Shown: positions 24,925 through 33,258 of the stretch, piece after piece
Layout: each line of letters begins with the position of its first letter
How positions within the stretch are numbered: position 1 is the first letter of the stretch
Origin: an uncultured Bacteroides sp.
Lineage (GTDB): Bacteria; Bacteroidota; Bacteroidia; Bacteroidales; Bacteroidaceae
Assembly (NCBI RefSeq): GCF_910585845.1
Contig: NZ_CAJUHF010000041.1
Span: forward strand, 1 to 33,415
Direction of reading: 5' to 3'
Length of the DNA: 33,415 bases
The notes under the pieces: model-generated
What the model saw: only the letters and a program-made list of their open reading frames with translations
What the model was told of the DNA's origin: nothing
The model's database searches: none
Translations under genes and position numbers: made by a program

Positions 24925-26880
24925 TCAACGGATAATAGCGGCAAACCCGCCGTTCGGCAGCACTTTTACACGCAACGTTCCATCCGTACTCTCTACAGGC
25001 ATATGGCCGAAGCTGTCCTTATCTTCTCCGTCTGTTATCACCGTAAAGGACTTGCCGGCACATTCAGCCGGAAGGGCAAACTCGATTTCGTGTTCTTCCT
25101 CCTTGCCGTTGATACCGCCAATATACCATACATCACCCGAACGGCGTGCCACAACCGCACACTCTCCCGGATAGCCTGCCAACAGGCGGCTTTCATCCCA
25201 AGCTGCCGGAACGTCTTTCAGAAACTGTTTCGGCTGCTCAGGCAATGCAAGATAAGATTCCGCCTTATCCGCCAAGCACTGGAAGCCGGACTCGAAGACT
25301 ACGGCAAGTGCCAACTGATGCCCTACGGTAGTCCTGCGCAATGCAGGTACGCCTTGGCGGACTTTATTGGAGAAGGTCACCGGAGTATAATCCATCGAAC
25401 CTACGACATTGCGTGTGAAGGGTACTGTGGCATTGTGCGCAGCGGCTCGGTCGCAACGCTCCTGACGTCCCAGTGTCTCTGCACCACGGATCGCCTCAGT
25501 GGTCAGCATATTCGGGTAAGTGCGCTCAAAGCCGCGAGGTAAGGTTGCCCCGTGCAGGTCGACCAGCAGATGATGGTCGGCAGCATCTTTCAGCAATGCC
25601 GGATAAAGACCGATGATCCGCTGTTTGTCCGTATCAAAGAAGTCGACCTTGATTCCTTTGACCCCGATCTCGCTGATGCGTTTCATTTCGGCACGACGTA
25701 ATTCCGGATCACTCATCAGACGGTGCGTCGGTACGGAGTCATTATCACGCCCAGCACCGGAATGATACCATAACCACACGCCTACCCCTTTCTGTTGTGC
25801 ATACTTCACCACGTCTTCCATCGTGCCTCCGTTGCCCATGCGCTGCCAACCGGCATCGATCAGCATATATTCCCAGCCCATCTCTGCGCTGAGGTCTACA
25901 TACTTCAACTGTGCCTTATAGTCGCGAGGAGTACCTCCGTTGGACCACCAGCTCCAAGAGGCACGTCCTGCCTTTATCCAAGCGTCATCCTCCACTACCG
26001 AGGCAGGGTTCAGATGCGAAACCATTTGGGTACGGAATATCGTATCCAGGTTATTTCCCACGATGATAACCCGCCAGGGAGTAAGCCAAGGCAGTTCGGA
26101 TACAGGCTCTACGGCATCAGGAATGACAGGCTCTTCCAACTCGGGGAAACGGACCCGATAGGCATTGTCCGTGCCCGCATTATCGACATGCGTGGCGGGA
26201 TAGGAACCATCCAGATGGGCTTCTGTTATCATCATCCACACGCCATTGGTGTTGAACAACATGGGATATGCCCAACCACGTCCATGCCCGCACTCCGAAC
26301 GGATCTCTATCTCGTTCCGGCAATATTGCTCATAGCTCGGCTTATGACGATCGTTCCAATCATAAGGGTGTATCCACGCCTTTCCGTTCACGGGTACGGC
26401 AAACTCAGTATGTTCCGCCTGAATCGTATGCATCCGGTTGTCAACCTCTGGGAATCCATAACGGAAAGCGATACCATCATTGTAGGCCCGTATGATCAGA
26501 TTGAACTGCTTTCCCTCTTGAGTACTGAATGTGAAGGTCTGCTCACGGCAATCATCCACCGTATTCATCCGCTTTCCCGCTTTCAGCTGATAGGCATCGT
26601 TGATCTCCTTTACGGGAGAAGCGGAAACAAAATGGGCGGCTGTACCGTATTCAGTACCGTCCATTACCAGACCTAAGAGAGAGTTCTCTACAGCCAACGT
26701 ATCTCGATAGTAAACGGAATAGCTGAGGCTCGTTTTTCCTCCATCCGCCCTGTTTTCTAAAACAAAGCGGACGTGACTGTCCTTAGACACCAACTCCCAT
26801 TTATCGGGAGCCGTACAGGCGGCAAACAATACCACCGACAGTAGCATGACTGTGCTCAATAGTTTATTCATGGTATTCAT
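24925..26880 (-). CDS. GH97 retaining alpha-galactosidase-type lipoprotein
   Basis: A 651-residue protein with a lipobox LFAAC, placing the lipidated cysteine at 22, so it is membrane-anchored. The N-terminal beta-sandwich covers about 28-285 and the barrel begins about 300 (WIKAGRASWSWW). Asp413 in GIKVDFFDTD sits where retaining GH97 enzymes have the nucleophile (Asp415 in the B. thetaiotaomicron enzyme, by recall). Glu462 in TTEAIRGAE is the likely acid/base. Inverting GH97 glucosidases lack that aspartate, so alpha-galactosidase activity is favoured. Its first 53 codons and leader lie inside the 425-bp tandem duplication. The upstream region up to the next gene is therefore partly gene debris, which may alter its expression. 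Confidence 0.92.
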   Translation of the reverse strand: MNTMNKLLSTVMLLSVVLFAACTAPDKWELVSKDSHVRFVLENRADGGKTSLSYSVYYRDTLAVENSLLGLVMDGTEYGTAAHFVSASPVKEINDAYQLKAGKRMNTVDDCREQTFTFSTQEGKQFNLIIRAYNDGIAFRYGFPEVDNRMHTIQAEHTEFAVPVNGKAWIHPYDWNDRHKPSYEQYCRNEIEIRSECGHGRGWAYPMLFNTNGVWMMITEAHLDGSYPATHVDNAGTDNAYRVRFPELEEPVIPDAVEPVSELPWLTPWRVIIVGNNLDTIFRTQMVSHLNPASVVEDDAWIKAGRASWSWWSNGGTPRDYKAQLKYVDLSAEMGWEYMLIDAGWQRMGNGGTMEDVVKYAQQKGVGVWLWYHSGAGRDNDSVPTHRLMSDPELRRAEMKRISEIGVKGIKVDFFDTDKQRIIGLYPALLKDAADHHLLVDLHGATLPRGFERTYPNMLTTEAIRGAETLGRQERCDRAAAHNATVPFTRNVVGSMDYTPVTFSNKVRQGVPALRRTTVGHQLALAVVFESGFQCLADKAESYLALPEQPKQFLKDVPAAWDESRLLAGYPGECAVVARRSGDVWYIGGINGKEEEHEIEFALPAECAGKSFTVITDGEDKDSFGHMPVESTDGTLRVKVLPNGGFAAIIR

Positions 26881-26894
26881 TGTTAATCATTACT

Positions 26895-26956
26895 TATTCT
26901 TGACTAATCCTTAACTTATTCTTAATTTATTCTTAGTCTATTCTTGACTAATCCTT
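26895..26956. repeat. AT-rich 18-bp repeat pair in the GH97 leader
   Basis: TATTCTTGACTAATCCTT occurs at 26895-26912 and 26939-26956, 44 bp apart, with TTATTCTTA-like words between. The duplication copies the pair again at 27320-27337 and 27364-27381. No TAnnTTTG promoter box is seen here. On the minus strand it is an A-rich leader just ahead of the GH97 ATG and could affect translation. Confidence 0.7.
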
Positions 26957-26970
26957 GATTTCTTCCCAAC

Positions 26971-27145
26971 TTATTCCTGAGGAGTGAACATCACAATATA
27001 TCCACCACCCGCACGCATATGCCCGGTCAGGGCGTCAGACTTCCTGCAAAAGACGCGCTCTGTCTTGATAGCTGCCGCATCGGCAGGGCGGTCGTTCAGT
27101 ACCATCCCTTCGTACCATCCGTCGCCTAAGAATGACAGGGGGAAT
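26971..27145 (-). pseudogene. Duplicated C-terminal fragment of the upstream GH97
   Basis: These 175 bases repeat the last 58 codons and stop of the GH97 gene at 27396-29297. The fragment has no start of its own. It is out of frame with the N-terminal fragment joined to it at 27141-27146, so it is not translated as GH97 sequence. It is debris from the 425-bp duplication. Confidence 0.9.
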
Positions 27146-27305
27146 AGCTGAGGCTCGTTTTTCCTCCATCCGCCCTGTTTTCTAAAACAAAGCGGACGTG
27201 ACTGTCCTTAGACACCAACTCCCATTTATCGGGAGCCGTACAGGCGGCAAACAATACCACCGACAGTAGCATGACTGTGCTCAATAGTTTATTCATGGTA
27301 TTCAT
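27126..27305 (-). pseudogene. Duplicated N-terminal fragment of the downstream GH97 (59-codon chimera)
   Basis: The ATG at 27305, the leader and the first 53 codons repeat the start of the GH97 gene at 24925-26880, including its lipobox. Across the junction the frame adds six more residues, ending PCHS, then reaches TAG at 27126-27128, giving a 59-residue chimeric peptide. It could be made as a tiny lipoprotein because it keeps the start context of the real gene. No function is expected. Its translation might affect expression of the gene behind it. Confidence 0.8.
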
Positions 27306-27395
27306 TGTTAATCATTACTTATTCTTGACTAATCCTTAACTTATTCTTAATTTATTCTTAGTCTATTCTTGACTAATCCTTGATTTCTTCCCAAC

Positions 27396-29297
27396 TTATT
27401 CCTGAGGAGTGAACATCACAATATATCCACCACCCGCACGCATATGCCCGGTCAGGGCGTCAGACTTCCTGCAAAAGACGCGCTCTGTCTTGATAGCTGC
27501 CGCATCGGCAGGGCGGTCGTTCAGTACCATCCCTTCGTACCATCCGTCGCCTAAGAATGACAGGGGGAATTGCAAAGAGCGTTCCTCTTGTCCGTTCAGC
27601 ACGGCCAAGAACCACGTTTTCCCGCTTCTCCGCGCAAATGCGGCAACCTCGCCTATGCGGCTGGACGGCAACACGACGGTTTCGTCCCAGATGGCAGGTA
27701 TCTGCTTCAGCAACTGTACGGCAGGATTATCCAACATGGTCTTCGGATGCGACCCGAAGAAGATGACAGAAGAATTGAAAACAAGTGCCGTAGCCACCTG
27801 ATGCACCCACGAAGTCTCCAGACGGCGTTCCCCGAAAACCACAGGCGTATAATCTCCGGCTCCTACGACCAGACGGCTGAAGGACAATGTCGTATTGTGC
27901 ATACTCCATTCATACTGGTTCTTACCATATTCCAGTCCGCGGATGCCTTCACGGCTCATCTCATTGGGCCATGTACGCACTTCGCCCGCAGTTTTGTTGC
28001 TGCCATGAATGTTCAACATCAGTTTATGCTCCGCCGCCTCTTTCAGGCAGGCTTGGTATAGGTCGATAAACTCCTTAGACTCGTGCGAGAAGGCATCCAG
28101 CTTCAAGCCTGCGATGCCCAACCGCCGGCAGCGTGCAAACAGCTCTTTGCGCTTCTGAGGATCGCGCATGTCACGACCGTGACGCCACAGCCAGATCTTA
28201 ACCCCATACTGCGCCGAGTAATCCACCAGGTCTTTCAGCTGTTCGTCGGTCCAGCGATACCAGAAAGCATCCACCGTATTGTACTCGAACCCTAACTCGC
28301 CAGCCAGCTTGGAGAACTCTTTCATTCCCTCCACTGTCCGTGCCCCGCCGTCCAGCCAGCACCACACGGAGCGGCCCGGCTTAATCCAATCCGTATTCAC
28401 GCCCTTGGGGAACAAGCGCTTATCCGGTGCCGGAGACAGGTTGGTGATCAAGTCTGAATTGACCAGTTCGTTCAAGTCATCGGCTATGATGACAGCACGC
28501 CAAGGAGTCGTAATCGTGCCCTCCAAGGCGGCCGACTGTGAGAGGCGCTGCGCCTCCGCCAGACTATAATCATGTGCGAAAGGATATCCTGCGGGTTGTG
28601 CATGGCCTAACTTGGTTTCAAACCCATTCTTACCGTTTGCCTGCAAAGACATACCGGCATAGTTCATCAAGGCGGCTTCGGACAGGCAGAGGTAACCGGC
28701 ATCGCCCGGCAACTGCACGGTCACCGGAGGGGCGGCCCACTCGCCTTGACGGATTTCGGAGACCTCTTTCTTGAGGTGAATACCTTCGTAGTGGCAATAC
28801 ATGTCGTGATACCATACCTGACTCCCCGCAGGCAGTGTGAACACGGTATGTTCGTCCGGTGTCCTGACCTCCCCTTTCCTGCCGGGAAGCTGCATACGGA
28901 AGGCAATGCCGTCATCGTAGGCGCGCGCTTCGATGGAGAAGTCGACCTTCAGCTGCGTATTCCGCAACTTGAGGAGCTGCCCGTTGCCCTTGTCCGTCGC
29001 CCGGGAGTGGCTGCCGCGGATGGGGTAAGCATTATCCGTCTGATAGCCGTCTGCCGACAGTACTTCGAGGGAACGGCAAAGTTCCGCCTCGTCTACGGTC
29101 ATACGCACGGGGGCTTCCGCCAATACGGCAGTACCGTTCTTCTCTACTTCATAATACAACTCTCTGTCCTTCAATTTCAGAATCAAAGAGATGGAGCCGT
29201 CCGGACTATTAACCGGAAAGCGCGTCTGCGCATAGGCACAGAACAGCGTACAGGCACTCAGCCATAGGATACTGATCAGTTTCTTCATCATCCGCAT
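27396..29297 (-). CDS. GH97 retaining-type glycosidase, second paralogue
   Basis: A 633-residue exported enzyme with a signal peptide (about 1-23, ending AYAQ) and no lipobox of the usual form. The N-terminal beta-sandwich spans about 25-290 and the barrel follows from WIKPGRSVWCWLDGG (305-319). Asp401 in GLKLDAF takes the place of the retaining nucleophile and Glu450 in SREGIRGLE that of the acid/base. Its similarity to the other GH97 here is moderate, so the two are distinct paralogues and not the result of the local duplication. The ATG overlaps the stop of the GH28 gene (TAATG), which implies translational coupling; Met3 or Met4 are alternative starts. The last 58 codons lie inside copy B of the duplication. 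An alpha-galactosidase-type activity is inferred. Confidence 0.9.
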   Translation of the reverse strand: MRMMKKLISILWLSACTLFCAYAQTRFPVNSPDGSISLILKLKDRELYYEVEKNGTAVLAEAPVRMTVDEAELCRSLEVLSADGYQTDNAYPIRGSHSRATDKGNGQLLKLRNTQLKVDFSIEARAYDDGIAFRMQLPGRKGEVRTPDEHTVFTLPAGSQVWYHDMYCHYEGIHLKKEVSEIRQGEWAAPPVTVQLPGDAGYLCLSEAALMNYAGMSLQANGKNGFETKLGHAQPAGYPFAHDYSLAEAQRLSQSAALEGTITTPWRAVIIADDLNELVNSDLITNLSPAPDKRLFPKGVNTDWIKPGRSVWCWLDGGARTVEGMKEFSKLAGELGFEYNTVDAFWYRWTDEQLKDLVDYSAQYGVKIWLWRHGRDMRDPQKRKELFARCRRLGIAGLKLDAFSHESKEFIDLYQACLKEAAEHKLMLNIHGSNKTAGEVRTWPNEMSREGIRGLEYGKNQYEWSMHNTTLSFSRLVVGAGDYTPVVFGERRLETSWVHQVATALVFNSSVIFFGSHPKTMLDNPAVQLLKQIPAIWDETVVLPSSRIGEVAAFARRSGKTWFLAVLNGQEERSLQFPLSFLGDGWYEGMVLNDRPADAAAIKTERVFCRKSDALTGHMRAGGGYIVMFTPQE

Positions 29298-30669
29298 TAT
29301 TTATAGACCTGCATGTCTCCGTCTTCACAAATCAGCTCGGGACGTGCGTCGGGATTCTTCAGTTCAAATGTAACGTTTTTCAGTTTCAAGCCTTTCACAT
29401 GACGCGCCCAGACGCCGCAAGCCGGAATCTTGGGGCCGAAGGTCTTCACTTCCAGGTACTTGTATACCGCTTCCGGCACTTGCGACAGGGCGTCCTCCGG
29501 CGTACCGGTGCCCAGCAGGCGGATGTGGATATTCTCCAGGGTGAGGTTGGTGATGTAATGTCCCGGGATGCCTGTAATGAGGATGCCGGAGGGAGGCGTC
29601 AGCTGTGCCTTATCGGCGGCTACGGCCTTCACGTTGCGGATGGTCACGTTCTCGAAGACGCCAATAGACTGCTGCACGTCCTCGTGCTTGCGGAACACGT
29701 TCAGACGGGCACCCAGGCGGAACAGCATCGGGGTACGTACCTCGTCCATCGTGATGTCGGATATCTCGACATTGCGGAGGTGGGCACCGTCTACCGAGAA
29801 GAGTTTGATTCCCCCGTTCTTGGTGTCGTAGATGTGGCAGTTGCTGATTTTTATGTTCTCAAAACTGCCCATCGACTCGGTTCCCATCTTAATGCCTGCC
29901 TGATTGCTCTTCAGCTTCATGTCGGTCACGACGATATCGTCGCAGCCCATCTTGCTGGAAGTGGTCTTGAAGCACAGGGCATCGTCTCCGCTGACGATGT
30001 CGCACCGGCTGATGCGCACGTGCTGGCAACCGTCGATATTGATGCCGTCGTTGTGTGCCACGCCGAAGCTGCGGATGGTGACCTGATGGATATTCACGTT
30101 GCGGCACTGGAAGTAGTGTGAGGTCCAGGCCCGGCGTACTTCAGGGTCACCCTTTCCACACGTATGTTTTCGCAGCGCACCCAGCGGAGCAGGAAGGGAC
30201 GCAAGCCCCAACGTTGTCCTTCGGGACGGATATCGGTCTTGATATGCCGCTCTTTGAGGGCGGAGCCCTGGCCGTCTATGCTTCCCTCACCTGTCAGGGA
30301 GACGTTCTTGGCGTCTACGGCAACGAGCAGTGCCCAGCCGACATCGATGCCCAGGCCTTCGGTGAAGGGGTCGAGATTCTTGTATGCCTTGTAGTCGGTG
30401 GTGCCCAGGATGAGGGCGTCCTTCTCGAGGTGCAGGTTGACGTTGTCTTTCAGCACGATGGTGGCGGACAGGTAGGTTCCGGCGGGGACAAGCACGGTGC
30501 CGCCGCCCGCCTCATGGCAGGCATCGATGGCTTTCTGGATGGCGGGCGAATCTAATTTCTTGCCATTGCCCTTTGCGCCGTACTTCTTCACGTTGAATGT
30601 TTCTGCCTGCACGGCAAACGGCAGCAGAAACATTGCAAATAACAGGAGGATATGTTTCTTCATTTTCAT
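29297..30669 (-). pseudogene. GH28 polygalacturonase-family gene with a one-base frameshift
   Basis: Two overlapping frames together make one complete GH28-type beta-helix enzyme of about 457 residues. The first (30669 to about 30131) has a signal peptide ending VQA and the N-terminal FNVKKYGAKGNG and GGGTVLVPAGTY segments. The second carries the active-site part: NDGINIDGC, SGDDALCFKTT and AGIKMGTES, in place of the NTD, DD and RIK motifs of the family. Adding one C to the plus-strand run at 30130-30132 joins VERVTLKYAG to AWTSHYFQC without a gap. As written, the product stops after about 191 residues, before the active site. It may be a mutation, a phase-variable tract or a sequencing error. 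Its stop overlaps the next GH97 start. Confidence 0.88.
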
Positions 30670-30690
30670 GGTTATTAAATAGTAAGTATC

Positions 30691-32871
30691 TTATTTTATC
30701 TCGCGTACGATGCCCACCGAATAGAGCCTGTTGCTGCGTCTTCCGGGATGCTCAAGGCGCAGTTCGTTGGTTCCCTTCGCCAGGGAGACGGGGAAGACGA
30801 ACTCCTTGCGCCGGTTGCCCGAAGTGGCCAAGTAGCCGATGTTCTCGCTTATTTTCTCTCCGTTGATGTAGAGGTAGGAAGGAACCGGATCGCCGCCTGC
30901 GTAGGAGACTACCAAGTAATACTCTCCCTTGCGCGGGAGGTCCACCTTCCAGCTCACACTGCCATGTGAGCTACCTTTTTCACCTTTGAACTCTACGGAG
31001 CCGTCGTCGTTCAGCGCAACCGAGCCGGCCCGTTTCAGGTCTTTTGCCTGACAGAGGGAGACGTTCTCCAGACGACGCACTACGACGCGTTGCGAGGAGG
31101 TTGCCTTGCCGTCCTTCAGGGTCTCGAGACAGAAATCCGTCGTCTTCTTCACGGCGAGGGGGATGCTGCCTTCGGCATCGGGCAGCGTCTTGCCGTTCAG
31201 GCGCAGGGCGTCGGCATTCGAGGTTTTGTAGTGCAGGGCATTGGCGTCTGCATAGAAGTATTCGATGGCGGGACGCGCGGCATCGAGCGGAACGCGATAG
31301 AGTTCGACGCCCTTGCCGGTGCCCAGGTTGCGGCTGTACATGCGCTGTGTGGGATTGTTCCAGTGTTCGTGCACGCCCAGGCTGCCTTCAGCCTTGCCCA
31401 TGTAGGCGATGCCTGAGGGGGGATTGCCGATTTGGGACGCTTCATGCAGGAAGTTGTCGGCATTGGCGCACAGGGGCAGCTCGGAGTAGATGAAGTCGAG
31501 CACTACGGATTCGATGGCCACTTGGTCGTTGGAGGCCAGGAAACTGGAAGTCCAGCCGTCGTTGAAGGGCGGGAGCTTGAAGCGGACTGCCTTGCCGTTG
31601 TGTTTGGGGTTGACGTACATGGCGTCGACGATATAGACCAGCGTGTTTCCGCCCAGACGCTCGTGTGCCATCAGGTCGACGATGGAGTTGTAGGTTCCCA
31701 TGCCGCGGAATGAAGACCAGTCGCGGATGGAGAGGTGCAGGGGGGAGACGTTGCCGATGGAGCCGAAATGGTTCTTTCCGGTGGAGGTGATTCCAGTCTG
31801 TCCGGCACTGTCACGCCAGCTGTCGGTGGGTTCGGAGTGCCGCTTCATGAGGGCCATGTTGATCATGTAGTCCGCTTCGTAGGCGGCACGGGCGAGGCCG
31901 CGGGCGGCGGCGTCGGTGATTTCGCTGGAATAGGTGATGACGTTGGGCACGAAGCCGCCCCAGTTCTGATAGACCACCTCGGGGTAGAGCGGCTGCACGT
32001 AGTCGTATACGGCAGAGATGCCGCGACGCTGCGCATCGTAGACCGTGATGCAGTGTTGGGGGACGCCCATGATATCGACCAACTGGTGGAGCAAGGCGTA
32101 GACCGACTGCGGTGTGGCATCGATGATGTTGCTTCCCCCGTTGTCGTTGAGGTTGATTTTGACGGCGATCTTCTCACCTTTCTTATAAGAGACCTCTCCC
32201 TTGCCCTTCTTGGCGTTGAAGGTGCGGAAGAGTTCATCCCAGGCCTTGTCGATCGTGTTCTGACGGGTCAGGGCGATGATGGCACCTTCCATCATGTCGT
32301 TCACGCGCGTCTGGCTGTTGTTATCCGCATCCGAATAAAGTCCGCGTTTTCCGTCCCATGCGGCTGCCTTGGGGTCGTAGGCCCATGCCACGCGTCCGGG
32401 ATGGATGCCTTTGGCTACGCCCATGGGCGAGTTGGGGGCATCGGTGGGGGTGAAACGTCCCATGTCGGTGCCGTTGTCTATCTGCCGGCGTACCACTTGT
32501 CCCATCAGGGAGTTGTCCACCGACATCACGTAGAGCACTCCGGAGAGCACCGCTCCCACGGCCAGCACGGACATGCCCATGCAGAACCGGCGCGAACGCC
32601 ACAAGGCCATGAAGCGTTTCCATGCTCCGAAGCCCGTCAGCACGCTACCGGCAAAGGCCACGAAAGAGAGAGCCACGGGGGCGGCTATCTGCTGGCAAGG
32701 GTATTCGATGCGCGAGGGTTTCGGCACCACACGTATCAGAAACCAGACCAAAGCGGCCAACCCGAACAGGGGGAAGAATATCTTCAGGACGACGTTCTTC
32801 TTGTTCACTCCTACAATCCGTCCGCTCTTCGGACAGGTCTTGAAAAACCATTTTTTAATCGTTGTATTCAT
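30691..32871 (-). CDS. DUF362-type membrane protein with a C-terminal beta-sandwich
   Basis: A 726-residue protein. Three hydrophobic segments near 29-46, 65-82 and 96-115 anchor the N-terminus. Residues about 190-500 resemble DUF362: KIAVKINLNDNGG, ITVYDAQRRG, DYMINMALMKRH, VSPLHLSIRDWSSFRGMGTY and FLASNDQVAIESVVLDFI. I see no ferredoxin-type cysteine motif. The last 120 or so residues (WKVDLPRKGEYYLVVSYAGGD to LRLEHPGRRSNRLY) look like a carbohydrate-binding-module-type sandwich. The function of DUF362 proteins is poorly known. It is the first gene of the glycosidase run, 21 bp ahead of GH28, and carries a clearly higher G+C content than the genes below 18 kb. Confidence 0.8.
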   Translation of the reverse strand: MNTTIKKWFFKTCPKSGRIVGVNKKNVVLKIFFPLFGLAALVWFLIRVVPKPSRIEYPCQQIAAPVALSFVAFAGSVLTGFGAWKRFMALWRSRRFCMGMSVLAVGAVLSGVLYVMSVDNSLMGQVVRRQIDNGTDMGRFTPTDAPNSPMGVAKGIHPGRVAWAYDPKAAAWDGKRGLYSDADNNSQTRVNDMMEGAIIALTRQNTIDKAWDELFRTFNAKKGKGEVSYKKGEKIAVKINLNDNGGSNIIDATPQSVYALLHQLVDIMGVPQHCITVYDAQRRGISAVYDYVQPLYPEVVYQNWGGFVPNVITYSSEITDAAARGLARAAYEADYMINMALMKRHSEPTDSWRDSAGQTGITSTGKNHFGSIGNVSPLHLSIRDWSSFRGMGTYNSIVDLMAHERLGGNTLVYIVDAMYVNPKHNGKAVRFKLPPFNDGWTSSFLASNDQVAIESVVLDFIYSELPLCANADNFLHEASQIGNPPSGIAYMGKAEGSLGVHEHWNNPTQRMYSRNLGTGKGVELYRVPLDAARPAIEYFYADANALHYKTSNADALRLNGKTLPDAEGSIPLAVKKTTDFCLETLKDGKATSSQRVVVRRLENVSLCQAKDLKRAGSVALNDDGSVEFKGEKGSSHGSVSWKVDLPRKGEYYLVVSYAGGDPVPSYLYINGEKISENIGYLATSGNRRKEFVFPVSLAKGTNELRLEHPGRRSNRLYSVGIVREIK

Positions 32872-32906
32872 TATCTACCAGATATAAAGTTTATTTTTCC
32901 TGTTTA

Positions 32907-32914
32907 CAAAAGTA
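32907..32914 (-). promoter_or_regulatory. -7 box ahead of the DUF362-glycosidase operon
   Basis: The minus strand reads TACTTTTG, matching TAnnTTTG, 35 bp before the DUF362 ATG. A TTG at the right -33 distance is not evident, so an activator may be needed, as is usual for polysaccharide-utilisation operons. Confidence 0.5.
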
Positions 32915-33038
32915 GGGATATGCAGGTAAAGCGGTTATCAGTATTCCATCAAATGCTTGAAAATTCGTCTCACAAAGGCAATTATATGCCCGAATCGACG
33001 GGGATAGCGGGATTTTCGGGCAGGAAGAGGGTTGGGGA

Positions 33039-33107
33039 GCTACAAGTGACGAGCGACGGAGCTACGAGTGACGAGCGACAGAGTGACGAGCGACAGAGTG
33101 ACGGAGG
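33039..33107. repeat. Short GAGTGACGAGCGAC direct repeats
   Basis: Two 22-bp units (33039-33060 and 33061-33082; GCTACAAGTGACGAGCGACGGA type) are followed by a 15-bp shortened unit (33083-33097) and a partial one. The GCTAC(A/G)AGT words resemble those in the inverted repeat at 3237-3373, which suggests a dispersed intergenic repeat family. It is about 170-240 bp upstream of the DUF362 start. Confidence 0.75.
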
Positions 33108-33179
33108 GGGGAGCAAGTATAAGGACGCAAAATCAGTAATGCAACTATAACGCAGTGGGGAAACAGTCGATTAACATTT

Positions 33180-33209
33180 CGTTAACAATACAGGGTCATA
33201 GTGTTAACG
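33180..33209. promoter_or_regulatory. CGTTAACA/TGTTAACG dyad
   Basis: CGTTAACA (33180-33187) and TGTTAACG (33202-33209) are perfect reverse complements with a 14-bp spacer, and each contains the palindrome GTTAAC. The centre-to-centre distance is 22 bp, about two helical turns. It looks like an operator for a dimeric regulator, about 310-340 bp upstream of the DUF362 ATG. It could serve that operon or a gene beyond the window. Confidence 0.45.
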
Positions 33210-33215
33210 TTACAG

Positions 33216-33258
33216 CTCCAGTGCATTGCCATTCCTTAGGACTGGAGGCACACTGGAG
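33216..33258. other. Alternative-pairing inverted repeats (CTCCAGTG)
   Basis: CTCCAGTG (33216-33223) can pair with ACTGGAG at 33241-33247 (7 bp) or with CACTGGAG at 33251-33258 (8 bp). The two pairings exclude each other, as in simple RNA switches, but no protein-free sensor domain or leader gene is evident. It may only be a chance or protein-binding repeat. Confidence 0.35.

Larger units (their letters stand above)
26721..27570. repeat. Perfect 425-bp tandem duplication
   Basis: Bases 26721-27145 are repeated as 27146-27570 without a difference that I can see. The unit holds the first 53 codons of one GH97 gene, the intergenic leader and the last 58 codons of the other. The two ends share GGAAT, which occurs at 26716, 27141 and 27566, a 5-bp microhomology consistent with slippage or end-joining. 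Both flanking genes stay complete because each keeps one intact copy. Perfect identity means that it is either recent or an assembly error. Confidence 0.95.

Noticed and set aside
26721..27570. Insertion sequence or transposon between the GH97 genes
   Set aside because: The repeated segment consists only of parts of the two neighbouring genes and their spacer; there are no terminal inverted repeats or transposase.
31735..33150. A 471-codon plus-strand reading frame opposite the DUF362 gene
   Set aside because: It is antisense to a gene with recognisable domains and clear start. Its composition (rich in G, V, D, H) is typical of the reverse frame of G+C-rich coding DNA, and I recognise no family.
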